NCBI GenBank assembly: GCA_002722455.1
Contig: PBMB01000015.1
Location: 40,500-104,499 of the forward strand
Length of the DNA stretch: 64,000 nucleotides
DNA from: Chloroflexota bacterium
GTDB lineage: Bacteria > Chloroflexota > Dehalococcoidia > Lucifugimonadales > GCA-2722455
Reading direction: 5' to 3'
Each line of letters starts with the position of its first letter. The stretch's first letter is position 1. Position numbers and translations under genes: made by a program. Of this stretch, positions 9,979 through 18,751 are shown piece after piece. Under the pieces are notes generated by a model. The model was given only the letters and a program-made list of their open reading frames with translations, was not told the DNA's origin and made no database searches.

Positions 9979-10320
9979 ATGCTTCCTCTAAGTTAATTTT
10001 TATTTTTATCTAATCCTTGAGATCAAACCAATGAATGGTTTTTAGAAATAGTGCTCATGGTTTTATTAAGACTAACAGATCATTTTTCATAGATCAATAG
10101 GCTTTTTTTTAATTTTATTTCTTTATGTTTTATTTAATATTTTAGATCTTTTTACCGAATCTCAATTTTACTTTATTTAATAATCTTTTTTTTAATTTAT
10201 TTATAGAAGTTGTTTGATCGTCTTTTTTTTAATTTATTTCGTCACCTTTTTTTATTACATTTTCGTATCTTTTTTTATTTTAATGGATAAATCTTTTATT
10301 TAGAAACATTTTCTCTTTAA
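9979..10320. repeat. 340-bp A/T-rich intergenic region with iterated CTTTTTTTTAATTTATTT blocks
   Basis: There is no gene here. Three copies of CTTTTTTTTAATTT(T)ATTT lie at 10102-10120, 10185-10202 and 10222-10239, within near-pure T/A sequence interrupted by short GATC/GATCTT islands (10009, 10076, 10092, 10145, 10216). It sits directly upstream of the Rep-like gene, so an origin of replication is possible. A simple low-complexity spacer cannot be excluded. Confidence 0.4.
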
Positions 10321-10353
10321 AAAAAAAGATTCGAGCGAACGAATCTTTTTTTT
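10321..10353. terminator. Terminator after the porin-like gene
   Basis: A run of A then GATTCG (10328-10333), loop AGCGAA, CGAATC (10340-10345) and a T run. It works on the minus strand for the porin-like gene ending at 10369 and is symmetrical. Confidence 0.85.
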
Positions 10354-10368
10354 AGTATTTTTATATTT

Positions 10369-11421
10369 TTAGAAGTTGTAGAATATTTGACCAAATATTA
10401 TTTCGTTGTCATTTTGGTCTTTCATTTCTTCTTTTCTTGCTTCTGCTAAGAAACCAAATCCTTTGTAATCATATTTCACACCAACAGAAGTTGTGTTCAA
10501 TGCTTTTTCTTCTTTGAATCTATATTGGTTGAATCCGATGTATGGTTTGAATCCAGCTATATTTGTTCCTAGTTTTACATCTACTATATATTGATCATCT
10601 GCTGGAACTCTTTCTTCATTGCCATCTTCATCTTCAATTGCTATTTCACCACCTAGATCAAAATAATCATATTGATAACTACCGTCAAAGAAAAAATATT
10701 CATTTATATAATTATATGTAAAGAATGCTGTAAATTTGTTGAAATCTTCTTCTGTTGAATAAATTTCACTTGTGAAACCGTCAGAATAGTCAGAATACTT
10801 AAAACCAACTAAGAAACCATGATTTTCAGTTTTAAGATCAAAGTTTAAACCAAATAAGCCACTTTCTGTTTTCAATGAATCATCAAGGTTTGAGTCTTTT
10901 TGTGTATTAACACCACCATAAATTGTAGATTCAAAAACACCACCATAAATTGGGTTCGAATAGCCAAATGAAACCCCGTCAATTGTTGATATAACCGAAG
11001 CTGCAAAAACAGCACGTTCTGTCACTGTGCTTTTTATCATTTTATCTGATAGATTTAGGTTGTTGTAACCTTTTGCATTAAAGTCTGCAAAACGCCCGAC
11101 TTTAATATCTAATGCTTTGTTTTCAAATTGAGCATATCCTTGATAAATATCTCCTCCTGACATTGATTCTGAACCCTCTTCATCTAGATCTAATGTTTGG
11201 AAATTATAATCTGCCATTAATTTAAAGTGTTCTTTTACTGTTACTTCTAAATAAGCATTTGTAGAACTTTCTATTGCTGTGAAATCATTGTCATCTTGTT
11301 CTAATTGACCATAACCAGCAGAACCATACATTCCTAATGCAAAATTATCTGTTAATTCATAAGCACTTGCTTGATTTATTGACAAAATTGAAAGTGCTAA
11401 AATTGATAGTTTTATTTTCAT
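10369..11421 (-). CDS. Exported porin-like outer membrane beta-barrel protein
   Basis: 350 residues. A classic Sec signal peptide (MKIKLSILALSILSINQASA, cleavage after ASA) is followed by alternating aromatic/hydrophobic strands typical of outer membrane barrels (YGSAGYGQLEQ, YLEVTVKEHFKLMADYNF, FKPYIGFNQYRF, GFLAEARKE). The last residues are FGQIFYNF, the terminal Phe used by the Bam machinery. The length fits a 16-strand porin of gammaproteobacteria. It should form a channel in the outer membrane; the substrate is unknown. It is a single transcription unit with its own terminator, separated from a divergent lipoprotein gene. Confidence 0.75.
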   Translation of the reverse strand: MKIKLSILALSILSINQASAYELTDNFALGMYGSAGYGQLEQDDNDFTAIESSTNAYLEVTVKEHFKLMADYNFQTLDLDEEGSESMSGGDIYQGYAQFENKALDIKVGRFADFNAKGYNNLNLSDKMIKSTVTERAVFAASVISTIDGVSFGYSNPIYGGVFESTIYGGVNTQKDSNLDDSLKTESGLFGLNFDLKTENHGFLVGFKYSDYSDGFTSEIYSTEEDFNKFTAFFTYNYINEYFFFDGSYQYDYFDLGGEIAIEDEDGNEERVPADDQYIVDVKLGTNIAGFKPYIGFNQYRFKEEKALNTTSVGVKYDYKGFGFLAEARKEEMKDQNDNEIIFGQIFYNF

Positions 11422-11662
11422 TGAAAACTCCTTTTTATTATATAGTAGTTATATTATCAATAAAAAAAACTTGCGCAAGAAAACGAATATTTAAATAAAA
11501 TAAATAACTTAATTAACAGTGTTATAATTTTGTTTTTCTAAATAATTAAAATTGTAATTTTTTCTTTTTATTTATTTTATAAGTATTTTCCTATTTCTTA
11601 AATAAAATTTGAAATTAAAATTGTTTTTTGGTAATCTTTTCTCCTTATTACTAGGAGTTTTT

Positions 11663-12739
11663 ATGAGATACAATTTAATTAGCATAAGTCTTATAGCTTT
11701 GTTGTCTGCTTGCTCTACTATAGAAAAAGAAACTCAAACAACAAACACCACCGATTATTTTTCTTATCTTACTGAAAAGGGAAATGATAGCTTTTATTTA
11801 ACGTATTCAAGCAAAGGTTTTTATGATTACACAATATGCAAGTCTTATGACCACAGCAAATCGATTCTTCAAGAGTCTTGTCAAGAACCTATTTTTATTA
11901 GTGATAATGTTAGATTCGGTGTTTTAGAACAAAAACAATCTATTGGGAGTATTACACTTGAAGAAAAAAATTCTCAATTTACTTCTGATTTTAATATTCA
12001 TTCTATTGTTTTCGAGAATGGTGACAAATATCAATCTTTAAATATTAAAAAAAATCATCCTTTTCAAAAATTAACAATGAATAATCATTTTTATGAATAT
12101 AATTTAGTTCTCGATGAGATGAAAGAACTGAATATAATCGATGATTATTCTTTCATTAATGGTAATTTGATTTTTTCCTCCAAAAATAAGGGGTATATTT
12201 TAGATAAAAGAGATACCAAGGATTTAAAATACATATCTAAATACATTAACATAAAAGAAAATCAAAATATTTTAGAGATATTTTCAGAAGTGGAAATTGT
12301 ATTTGATCAAGAATATGTTTCTGTTTTTATTACTACAAATTTTGACGTTGACTATTATCAAAAAAAACAATTAATTGACATTGAATCAGTTAACAATAAC
12401 ATAAAGGGAGAAGAAGACGTTTTTACTACAATACTTGTTGTTAAAGATGCTCAATTTAAAAATAAAGATATTGATTTCATAAAATTAGGTCATCACAGGA
12501 TCAGTAAAGATAATTTTAAACATAAAATAAAGAGAAATAACGTCCACGTTTTTTATTTAGATTCAAAAAAATATAATAAAATAATAAAGAAATCCATAAA
12601 CAATAATAGCTCAATGTCTATTTCTGTTCAGTATAAAGATCAGAGCAGTTCTTATTCCAATATAAAAATTACAGAAGAAGAAAAAAAGAAAATCAATAAT
12701 GTATTGGATTTAATTTCTATATCACAAGTAAAAAAATAA
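11663..12739 (+). CDS. Predicted lipoprotein, unknown function
   Basis: The start at 11663 is chosen because ctaggag lies 5 nt upstream and the resulting N-terminus, MRYNLISISLIALLSACS, is a lipoprotein signal with lipobox LLSAC. An upstream in-frame ATG at 11609 would bury this signal. The mature protein (about 340 residues) is polar, with no recognised domain. Ser follows the lipidated Cys, so outer membrane retention is likely by the Lol rule. Convergent with the response regulator gene at 12783. Confidence 0.75.
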   Translation: MRYNLISISLIALLSACSTIEKETQTTNTTDYFSYLTEKGNDSFYLTYSSKGFYDYTICKSYDHSKSILQESCQEPIFISDNVRFGVLEQKQSIGSITLEEKNSQFTSDFNIHSIVFENGDKYQSLNIKKNHPFQKLTMNNHFYEYNLVLDEMKELNIIDDYSFINGNLIFSSKNKGYILDKRDTKDLKYISKYINIKENQNILEIFSEVEIVFDQEYVSVFITTNFDVDYYQKKQLIDIESVNNNIKGEEDVFTTILVVKDAQFKNKDIDFIKLGHHRISKDNFKHKIKRNNVHVFYLDSKKYNKIIKKSINNNSSMSISVQYKDQSSSYSNIKITEEEKKKINNVLDLISISQVKK

Positions 12740-12743
12740 AAAA

Positions 12744-12770
12744 AAAGAAACCAGCTAGTTTCTTTTTCTT
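12744..12770. terminator. Bidirectional terminator between convergent genes
   Basis: AAAGAAAC (12744-12751) pairs with GTTTCTTT (12758-12765), with A and T runs on either side. It serves both the lipoprotein gene and the minus-strand response regulator. Confidence 0.75.
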
Positions 12771-12782
12771 TTTATGCAAAAT

Positions 12783-15149
12783 TTATGCTTGTTTGTTAAG
12801 AAAACCACTCTTTTTCAAGAACAATTGCTTTTTTATTTCAAACGTTGATCTTCTCAATGCTTCGTGATTATTTGTTCTTCTGTATTCTACTATTTCTGAC
12901 ACTTGTTCAGACGTCAAATCTTCTTTTGTTATCTTTACTGCATGTATAAGTTTTAATTTTTCTTCATTTGGTAATTTTTCAAAAGCTTTTTTTGCCTCAT
13001 GAAGTTTTGTTTTCTCATCATGCGGAGAAACACTGCTATTAAAAATATCAGCCATTTCTTGTTGTTTCAATGTATCTTTTGATTTAGATAGTATTGAAGT
13101 AGAAGACACTGTTTTCTTTTTTAATTTTTCTGCTTTTATTATATTAGCTTTTTCTTCTTTCTCTATCTTTTCTCTTTCTCTTGCAAATTCTGCTGCTTTC
13201 TCAGAATTTATTTTATCAGCTTGTTTTTTATAAACTTTGTCTATTTGTTTGTCTATATTTTTATTTTTTTCCTCTTCTTCCTTTTCTTTTACTATAAGTT
13301 CCGTTTTTTTATCAGATTTTGCTCGATTCTCCAACTCCTCTGCTGTAAAAGCTTTATTTGGATCATCAACAGAAGTTAATTCTATAACTGTTTCTATATT
13401 TTGTTTTACTAAAGCATTTCTTTTTTGTTCTTCAAATTGTAAACTTTTTTCCTTTTTGGCTTTTGCTGCTTTATCTTTACGTCTCTGTTTCTCTGCTTCT
13501 TTAGTAGCAACAGTTAGATCTTTTAGTTTTTTACCAAATTCTTTAAATCTTTCATTTTCAATTATTGTCATCTTATTTTCTTTATATTCCTTAAACACTT
13601 TTGTTGCTGACTCAACAGCTTCCATTTCTAAACTCTTTTCTATATGTTTAACTTTTGATTCTAAAAGTTTTAAGACAATTTCTATAGATTTAGGTGCAAG
13701 ACTTAAAGCACTCTGCGCTTTCATTGCAGCAGATTCAAATTGTTCATTTTGAAAATCTTTCATATAATCTCTAATCAAAGAGTTTATTTTTTCAGATAAT
13801 TCCAATTCTTGAGTTTTAAATGAGTTCAATCTTGCATCTAATGTTGACTTTACGTAATCAACTTTATTATTCTCAAGTTTTATTTTTAAATTTTCTACTT
13901 TATCTTCTTCACCTAATTGCTGAAAAGTAATTAAAGAATTAAGAATAGCAGAACCACTTCTATTTATTAAGTGTTCGAACTCTGACATTGTTGTGTTCAT
14001 TTTTATTAAGGCTTCTTTCTTTTTTCCTTTTGTTAACAATTCTTGGGTGTCTAAAATTTGTTTTTGGACGTCAAATAAGGCATCATCAGGGAAATTCTTT
14101 TGACCTTGTTTTAAAATATTTAATGCTTCTGAAATAGCTTTATCTAAATTAGCTTCTAATTTAACTTCTGCATTTTCTTTTTTTAGATTTGCATATTCAT
14201 AATAATCTTCTGCTTTTTTTTCAACGCTTCTCTCTATCAACGTCATTAATTTTTTATAAGACTCCATAGACGTTTCATAGTCACCAATTTCATGATGAAC
14301 TTTTGATACAGAACGTTGAGCACTTATTGAATTTTTTGATAAAGATAATGCTCTATTGTAGCTTTTCGTTGATAATGTTAACTTCTTTAATTTATAATAA
14401 GAATCCCCCATTAGTATATGTGCTTTTATACTTAACGGATATTTTTTTACTATTTTCTCACCTTTATCAATAACAATTTGATAAGAACCTAGTTCATAAT
14501 GAGCTTTTAATTGGTATGTTCTAAGCCACTCTAAATCATATTTTTTATTTCCTAACAATAATTCTGCATAATCAACAACATTTGAAAATCTTTTTTGACT
14601 TAACATTATTTCTAATTTTGTTTTTTCCAACCAAGAAGAGAATGCGGTATTGCTTGAAGCCAAATCATCATATTTTTTATCTGACGCTAATGTTAAAGCT
14701 AATTCGAAATCTTTTGTATCTATTGCTTTTCTTATTTCTTTTGTTGATAGGTATCTTTTAATTATTTCAGTTGTTTTCTTATTGAAAGAATCAGGAGAAA
14801 ATGGTTTTATAAATATATCTTCAGGAACTATTTCTAATAGTTCCACTATTGTCTCTTGAGCTGTATTTGAAGTCATTATTGAAAATGAAGGAGTGTAAGA
14901 ATTCATTAATCGTATTTCTTTTAATAACTCTAAACCTGAATCATTTTTTAGTTCATATTCACATAAAATAATATCTGGTCTATCTCTTTTTACTAATTTT
15001 AAACCTTTTTGTAAATTATTTGCAGATTCTATTTTTGTTATACCTAATTGCTGAAGCCATTTTTTTGTCGTGTTTATTTCAAAATCAGACTTGTCAACAA
15101 GCAAGACAGATAGCTCTGAAGTCTTCATTAGAGGTTTTATTACTGGCAA
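12783..15149 (-). CDS. TPR response regulator with altered phospho-acceptor site
   Basis: 788 residues. The start is a TTG at 15149 with AAGGAAG 8 nt upstream; the in-frame ATG at 15128 has no Shine-Dalgarno. Residues about 12-135 are a CheY-type receiver: acidic pocket LLVDKSD, Thr93 in IMTSN and Lys115 in FIKPF are kept. However, the usual phospho-acceptor Asp is Glu64 (LCEYEL), so it may be constitutively active-like or non-phosphorylatable. TPR-like helices follow at about 140-400, then a long charged coiled coil to the end. Similar receiver-TPR proteins occur in marine gammaproteobacteria. A strong promoter lies at 15211-15240. An Hpt protein is encoded at 52316. Confidence 0.85.
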   Translation of the reverse strand: MPVIKPLMKTSELSVLLVDKSDFEINTTKKWLQQLGITKIESANNLQKGLKLVKRDRPDIILCEYELKNDSGLELLKEIRLMNSYTPSFSIMTSNTAQETIVELLEIVPEDIFIKPFSPDSFNKKTTEIIKRYLSTKEIRKAIDTKDFELALTLASDKKYDDLASSNTAFSSWLEKTKLEIMLSQKRFSNVVDYAELLLGNKKYDLEWLRTYQLKAHYELGSYQIVIDKGEKIVKKYPLSIKAHILMGDSYYKLKKLTLSTKSYNRALSLSKNSISAQRSVSKVHHEIGDYETSMESYKKLMTLIERSVEKKAEDYYEYANLKKENAEVKLEANLDKAISEALNILKQGQKNFPDDALFDVQKQILDTQELLTKGKKKEALIKMNTTMSEFEHLINRSGSAILNSLITFQQLGEEDKVENLKIKLENNKVDYVKSTLDARLNSFKTQELELSEKINSLIRDYMKDFQNEQFESAAMKAQSALSLAPKSIEIVLKLLESKVKHIEKSLEMEAVESATKVFKEYKENKMTIIENERFKEFGKKLKDLTVATKEAEKQRRKDKAAKAKKEKSLQFEEQKRNALVKQNIETVIELTSVDDPNKAFTAEELENRAKSDKKTELIVKEKEEEEKNKNIDKQIDKVYKKQADKINSEKAAEFAREREKIEKEEKANIIKAEKLKKKTVSSTSILSKSKDTLKQQEMADIFNSSVSPHDEKTKLHEAKKAFEKLPNEEKLKLIHAVKITKEDLTSEQVSEIVEYRRTNNHEALRRSTFEIKKQLFLKKSGFLNKQA

Positions 15150-15210
15150 AATATGGCTTCCTTATTTACTTCTTCTATACTTATAGATTTATATATTTAT
15201 TAATTACCAT

Positions 15211-15240
15211 ATTTTACATTGTAATCGTTAAATATGTCAA
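15211..15240 (-). promoter_or_regulatory. Consensus sigma70 promoter of the response regulator gene
   Basis: On the minus strand TTGACA (15240-15235) and TAAAAT (15216-15211) are separated by 18 nt. The rest of the 15150-15451 interval is low-complexity A/T with no further feature. Confidence 0.75.
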
Positions 15241-15451
15241 GCATTATAATCAATAAAACTATTTTTTTATTTATTTTTTTTTATTTTTTTATATATGTTG
15301 TTTTTAATTTTTACAAAGGTGACTTTCGAAAAGAAAATCTTATCCAAATATTTATATTTCCTTAACTTTTTATTTTTATTCAATATCTTGTATCACAAAA
15401 ATTTTAGTGATATAATCTATTAAATTTTCTAATAAAAGGACTAATTTTTTA

Positions 15452-16147
15452 ATGAAACATTATTATATAACAACGAATTACTCCCAAAACCAACAAATGG
15501 CTGTACAACAAGACCATTCATACACAGAAATGATTACAAATATTTTAGATCATCCTAATTCTATTGAGAGTAATATTTACCGAAAGTATGCAAAAGATTT
15601 TAAAACAACAATTTGCTTAGGCGTTAGTCAACCTACTGAATTAATTGCTTTATATTCTTATATGAGATATCACAAAGAAGAATTGCAGATACCTATGGGC
15701 TTTTTCCAAGAAGACAGTTTGAATAAAACAATGACATCTTTAACTTTTATTACTAATGAAAAATTATCTTATAATATATATGGAATGATTGCTCAATTGT
15801 TAAGAGAAAATAAAATCTACTCTCTTTATAGCATTAAAAAAGAAATGATTTTATCTAATCATAGCAATTCTTTTATTTTATCAATTAAAATTGAAGAAGA
15901 TAAACCTGTTTTTTATGTTGAATTTAAAAATAGATTATTCAAAAGTTTTCAAAATGAAGATATGATGGAAATTGATTTTTCAGATGATAAAATTGAAGAA
16001 ATCTACAAAAAATACAATGAAGAAGATTATTGTTTTCATCAAGGTATTGAATTTGAAGACGAATTTGATGAAATTACTGTCAAAGAAAAATATTCTTTTG
16101 TGGAAATGGAGTTTTTGCGAAGAATCAGAAGTCTCAATTTGAAGTAA
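15452..16147 (+). CDS. Unknown protein, 231 aa
   Basis: Not recognised. The start follows an AAAGGA element about 10 nt upstream and a TATAAT-like box near 15411. The protein is soluble with mixed helix and strand, an acidic C-terminal third and no signal peptide. It forms a loose plus-strand pair with the small gene at 16191, 43 bp downstream. Confidence 0.75.
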   Translation: MKHYYITTNYSQNQQMAVQQDHSYTEMITNILDHPNSIESNIYRKYAKDFKTTICLGVSQPTELIALYSYMRYHKEELQIPMGFFQEDSLNKTMTSLTFITNEKLSYNIYGMIAQLLRENKIYSLYSIKKEMILSNHSNSFILSIKIEEDKPVFYVEFKNRLFKSFQNEDMMEIDFSDDKIEEIYKKYNEEDYCFHQGIEFEDEFDEITVKEKYSFVEMEFLRRIRSLNLK

Positions 16148-16190
16148 AGAATAATTAATGATATTATAGTTTTAAAATAAAGGAGAAAAA

Positions 16191-16436
16191 ATGAAACAAT
16201 CACTATTTATATTACTATTAGGTTTCGCTGCTGGTGTTTTATATACTCAACACGATGGTTTCAAATCTGGCATTGATGACTCTATTGATTCTGTTAAAAA
16301 TTATTTTATCGAACTTTGGGAAGATCAAACCGATGAACTTAAAGATTCTTTCGACGATAAAAAAGAAGAATTAAAAGATTCAATAGACGAAAAAATTGAA
16401 GAAGCAAAAGATAAAGCAGAAGAAGCAAAAAAATAA
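16191..16436 (+). CDS. Small membrane-anchored amphipathic protein, 81 aa
   Basis: An N-terminal hydrophobic segment (MKQSLFILLLGFAAGVLYT) is followed by a highly charged helix with 11-residue-like repeats (DELKDSFDDKKEELKDSIDE, KIEEAKDKAEEAKK). The pattern resembles YtxH-like or apolipoprotein-like stress proteins that lie along the inner membrane, but no family can be named. It has a strong Shine-Dalgarno (AGGAG) and a terminator 14 nt after the stop. Confidence 0.75.
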   Translation: MKQSLFILLLGFAAGVLYTQHDGFKSGIDDSIDSVKNYFIELWEDQTDELKDSFDDKKEELKDSIDEKIEEAKDKAEEAKK

Positions 16437-16449
16437 TTTAAAATAAATA

Positions 16450-16472
16450 AAGAGCCTTTTGGCTCTTTTTTC
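16450..16472. terminator. Terminator between convergent genes
   Basis: AAGAGCC (16450-16456), a TTTT loop and GGCTCTT (16461-16467), then a T run. Confidence 0.85.
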
Positions 16473-16478
16473 TTTTCC

Positions 16479-16778
16479 TTATTCTTGGTCTAAAAGATCA
16501 GATAACCTTTCCCAGTCGTCATCGTCGTCTAAAACACCAGAACCAACGATATCCATCCCTTCTGTATCTAAATGATAAAGAATACGTGCCGCAGACATAT
16601 TTATTGAGCTTGTTCCATTTAAATTTACGATTTTTTCTAAGCTTACAGAAGAAGGCCATTCCTCTACTTCTACGCCTTCGTCTTCCAATAAAGACATAAG
16701 ATCTACTTTCAAAGAGTCTTCGTCAAATTTCTTACCTTCTATATCCATAAGTAATTCAGCAATTTCCACCCTTAACAT
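16479..16778 (-). CDS. Small acidic protein, 99 aa
   Basis: A strongly acidic soluble protein with two similar helix-forming halves and an Asp-rich tail (LDDDDDW). No known domain is recognised. AGGAG lies before the ATG. It is followed by the terminator at 16450-16472. An acidic, DNA-mimic-like composition is a possible but unsupported reading. Confidence 0.7.
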   Translation of the reverse strand: MLRVEIAELLMDIEGKKFDEDSLKVDLMSLLEDEGVEVEEWPSSVSLEKIVNLNGTSSINMSAARILYHLDTEGMDIVGSGVLDDDDDWERLSDLLDQE

Positions 16779-16851
16779 TTATATTCTCCTTTGTTTTTGT
16801 TTTCAATAATAAATCCATTTGTTTTTTTGTCAAGACCAAAAACTGTTAAAA

Positions 16852-18033
16852 TTAAACACTTGATTTTAATTCAACCAATTCAAGTGTTTCTTTGATATCT
16901 ATTTGATTGTTTTTAAAACAAATAGAATCTGCATAACTTAATAATGTTCTTGTAAAGGAATCAGTATTTATATCATTTTCTATCAAGTAAGATAATTCTT
17001 CTATCTCTAAAATCTCTTCTAAATATTTATCTAAAACTGAAAAATTAAAAGAAACTTTTGTCTTTCTATTTTTAAATACGAGATTAAATAAGTCAAATAA
17101 GTAGTCATTTCTTCCATATTCTCTTAATTCTTTTTCTTTTATTGGAAAAGGGATTAGGTTTAAATCTTTATATTCTTTTATGTTTTCGTTTTTAAAATTT
17201 AAGATACTTGACGATAACAACAGTTTATCTTTTAATACGATTTCTTTTTTCTTTATTGATTCTAAAATAAGAATCCCATTATGATTGTTTAAATAAAAGT
17301 AAGGATCGTTACATTCTTTTATTTTTAAATATTTAGCTAATACTTTTTTATTTGACTCTGTAAATTTATCTCTGTATTTCATTAAGTAAAAAAACTCAAA
17401 TGTATTTCTTTTCACTGCTTTATTTCTTTCAGCATTAGACAAATTTGTGCTTTCAAGTAAAGTTTTCCATTCAGTTTCATTCAATGAAAGAAGCAATTCA
17501 TTTGTTTCATCTTCTGCATATTTCATAAAGTATTCGTGACTCATAAACATTGAAGTTAATTCTTTCAGGAAACGTTTTTTGAAAATTATTTTGTTTTCAA
17601 TGCTTTTTAATTCTTTTTTTGTATCCAATAATTCTCTTAAAAAATCGTGTTTCATTGAAAGTTCTAATTTTGTTTCAAAGTTTAATTTATCCTTAAAATG
17701 ATTTATTAAATAGATATATCTAGATTCCGAGTGAATATGAATGTTGTTATCCAGATCCATTATTTTTTTGTAAAAATATGATAATTTTTTTTCTGATAAT
17801 GATTTTTCATAATAGCTTTCGAACCTTTCAACCACAGAATTATTATAATTTAAATTCGTTGAATCTTCTTCTAAAAGTTCTACATACATTTCTTTTGTTA
17901 TTTTGTTTTTGATTAAATCTTTTTCAAGAATATCATGTAGAGCTTTTCTTAAGCTTATGTTTCTTATAAGTCTTCTTCCTAACCCTTTTGTTTTTACATT
18001 TTTTAACATATTTAATGCTAATTCTTGATTCAT
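16852..18033 (-). CDS. Unknown helical protein, 393 aa
   Basis: Predominantly helical, Lys/Glu/Leu-rich protein without signal peptide, membrane segment or recognised motif. The regular spacing of leucines hints at helical repeats. It starts with ATG after AAGG and lies divergent from the hairpin-controlled gene at 18205. Confidence 0.7.
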   Translation of the reverse strand: MNQELALNMLKNVKTKGLGRRLIRNISLRKALHDILEKDLIKNKITKEMYVELLEEDSTNLNYNNSVVERFESYYEKSLSEKKLSYFYKKIMDLDNNIHIHSESRYIYLINHFKDKLNFETKLELSMKHDFLRELLDTKKELKSIENKIIFKKRFLKELTSMFMSHEYFMKYAEDETNELLLSLNETEWKTLLESTNLSNAERNKAVKRNTFEFFYLMKYRDKFTESNKKVLAKYLKIKECNDPYFYLNNHNGILILESIKKKEIVLKDKLLLSSSILNFKNENIKEYKDLNLIPFPIKEKELREYGRNDYLFDLFNLVFKNRKTKVSFNFSVLDKYLEEILEIEELSYLIENDINTDSFTRTLLSYADSICFKNNQIDIKETLELVELKSSV

Positions 18034-18175
18034 TTTCTTATACGCCTTAATGTTAAATTTTTGTTTATTATATCAAATTTGTGATTGTTTTTCAACTTTA
18101 CTTTCCTTTCTTTCTTTGATATTATAACTAGAAATCAAGTAACTAGGAGAATCAGTATTAGATTAATTAAACCAC

Positions 18176-18207
18176 CATAATCCTCCCTCATACGGAGGTG
18201 GATTATG
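18176..18207 (+). promoter_or_regulatory. Hairpin enclosing both Shine-Dalgarno and start codon
   Basis: CATAAT (18176-18181) pairs with ATTATG (18202-18207), which contains the ATG. CCTCC (18182-18186) pairs with the Shine-Dalgarno GGAGG (18194-18198). The 7-nt loop is CTCATAC and three nucleotides bulge. The ribosome site of the gene at 18205 is thus fully hidden when the RNA folds. This suggests a thermosensor, a protein-binding translational operator or a helicase-dependent start. Confidence 0.75.
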
Positions 18208-18702
18208 CAGAACTTAAATGTTGCTATTGAATATATCAAATCAGAAGAATACTTATCTTGGGTTGTTAGCAACTTAAAATGGTGTGAACATGGTAGTGAC
18301 TTAATTGATTATTTCGACTATGAAGGGCTAGAAGAAGAATATGCCAATTCTAACGAGAGAAAAATTATTGTTAAAAGATACATTCAATCTCGTATTAGAG
18401 AAATCTTAAAAGAGTTTAAAGAAGAACAACAGGAATTATTGTATAGAACAATATATTCTAATTCTAAACCAAATGAATATGATTTTTATGGTCATTTTTG
18501 GAGTTCAAGAGAAGATACGAATCCTTGTGTTGAGCAAGATTTTAATGAAGAGTATCTTTTAACTTGTGCTTTTGTTCCTGAAATCATTGACTGGGTTGAA
18601 ACTTTAAAATCTCGAATGGATTTCCTTTACGGAAAAAAAGAAAAAGAGTATTATTTAAAAAAGTGTAAAATTAAATTAATTAACATAGAAAAAATAAACT
18701 AA
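18205..18702 (+). CDS. Unknown protein, 165 aa, start hidden in a hairpin
   Basis: Soluble acidic protein with many Tyr, Trp and Glu residues, no signal peptide and no recognised domain. The ATG has an ideal Shine-Dalgarno (GGAGG, 6 nt spacing), but both are paired in the hairpin at 18176-18207, so expression is probably controlled at translation. It ends in a strong bidirectional terminator shared with the Na/Pi cotransporter. Confidence 0.75.
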   Translation: MQNLNVAIEYIKSEEYLSWVVSNLKWCEHGSDLIDYFDYEGLEEEYANSNERKIIVKRYIQSRIREILKEFKEEQQELLYRTIYSNSKPNEYDFYGHFWSSREDTNPCVEQDFNEEYLLTCAFVPEIIDWVETLKSRMDFLYGKKEKEYYLKKCKIKLINIEKIN

Positions 18703-18706
18703 AAAA

Positions 18707-18740
18707 AACCGTAAGATTGAGGTCTTACGGTTCTTTTTTT
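18707..18740. terminator. Strong bidirectional terminator
   Basis: A 10-bp perfect stem, AACCGTAAGA (18707-18716) with TCTTACGGTT (18723-18732), flanked by A and T runs. It ends both the plus gene at 18205 and the minus gene at 18752. Confidence 0.9.
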
Positions 18741-18751
18741 ATATTTAAAAC

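Noticed and set aside
11609..11662. Upstream ATG of the lipoprotein gene
   Set aside because: No ribosome site, and it would place a second hydrophobic stretch before the lipobox signal; the ATG at 11663 has a clear site.
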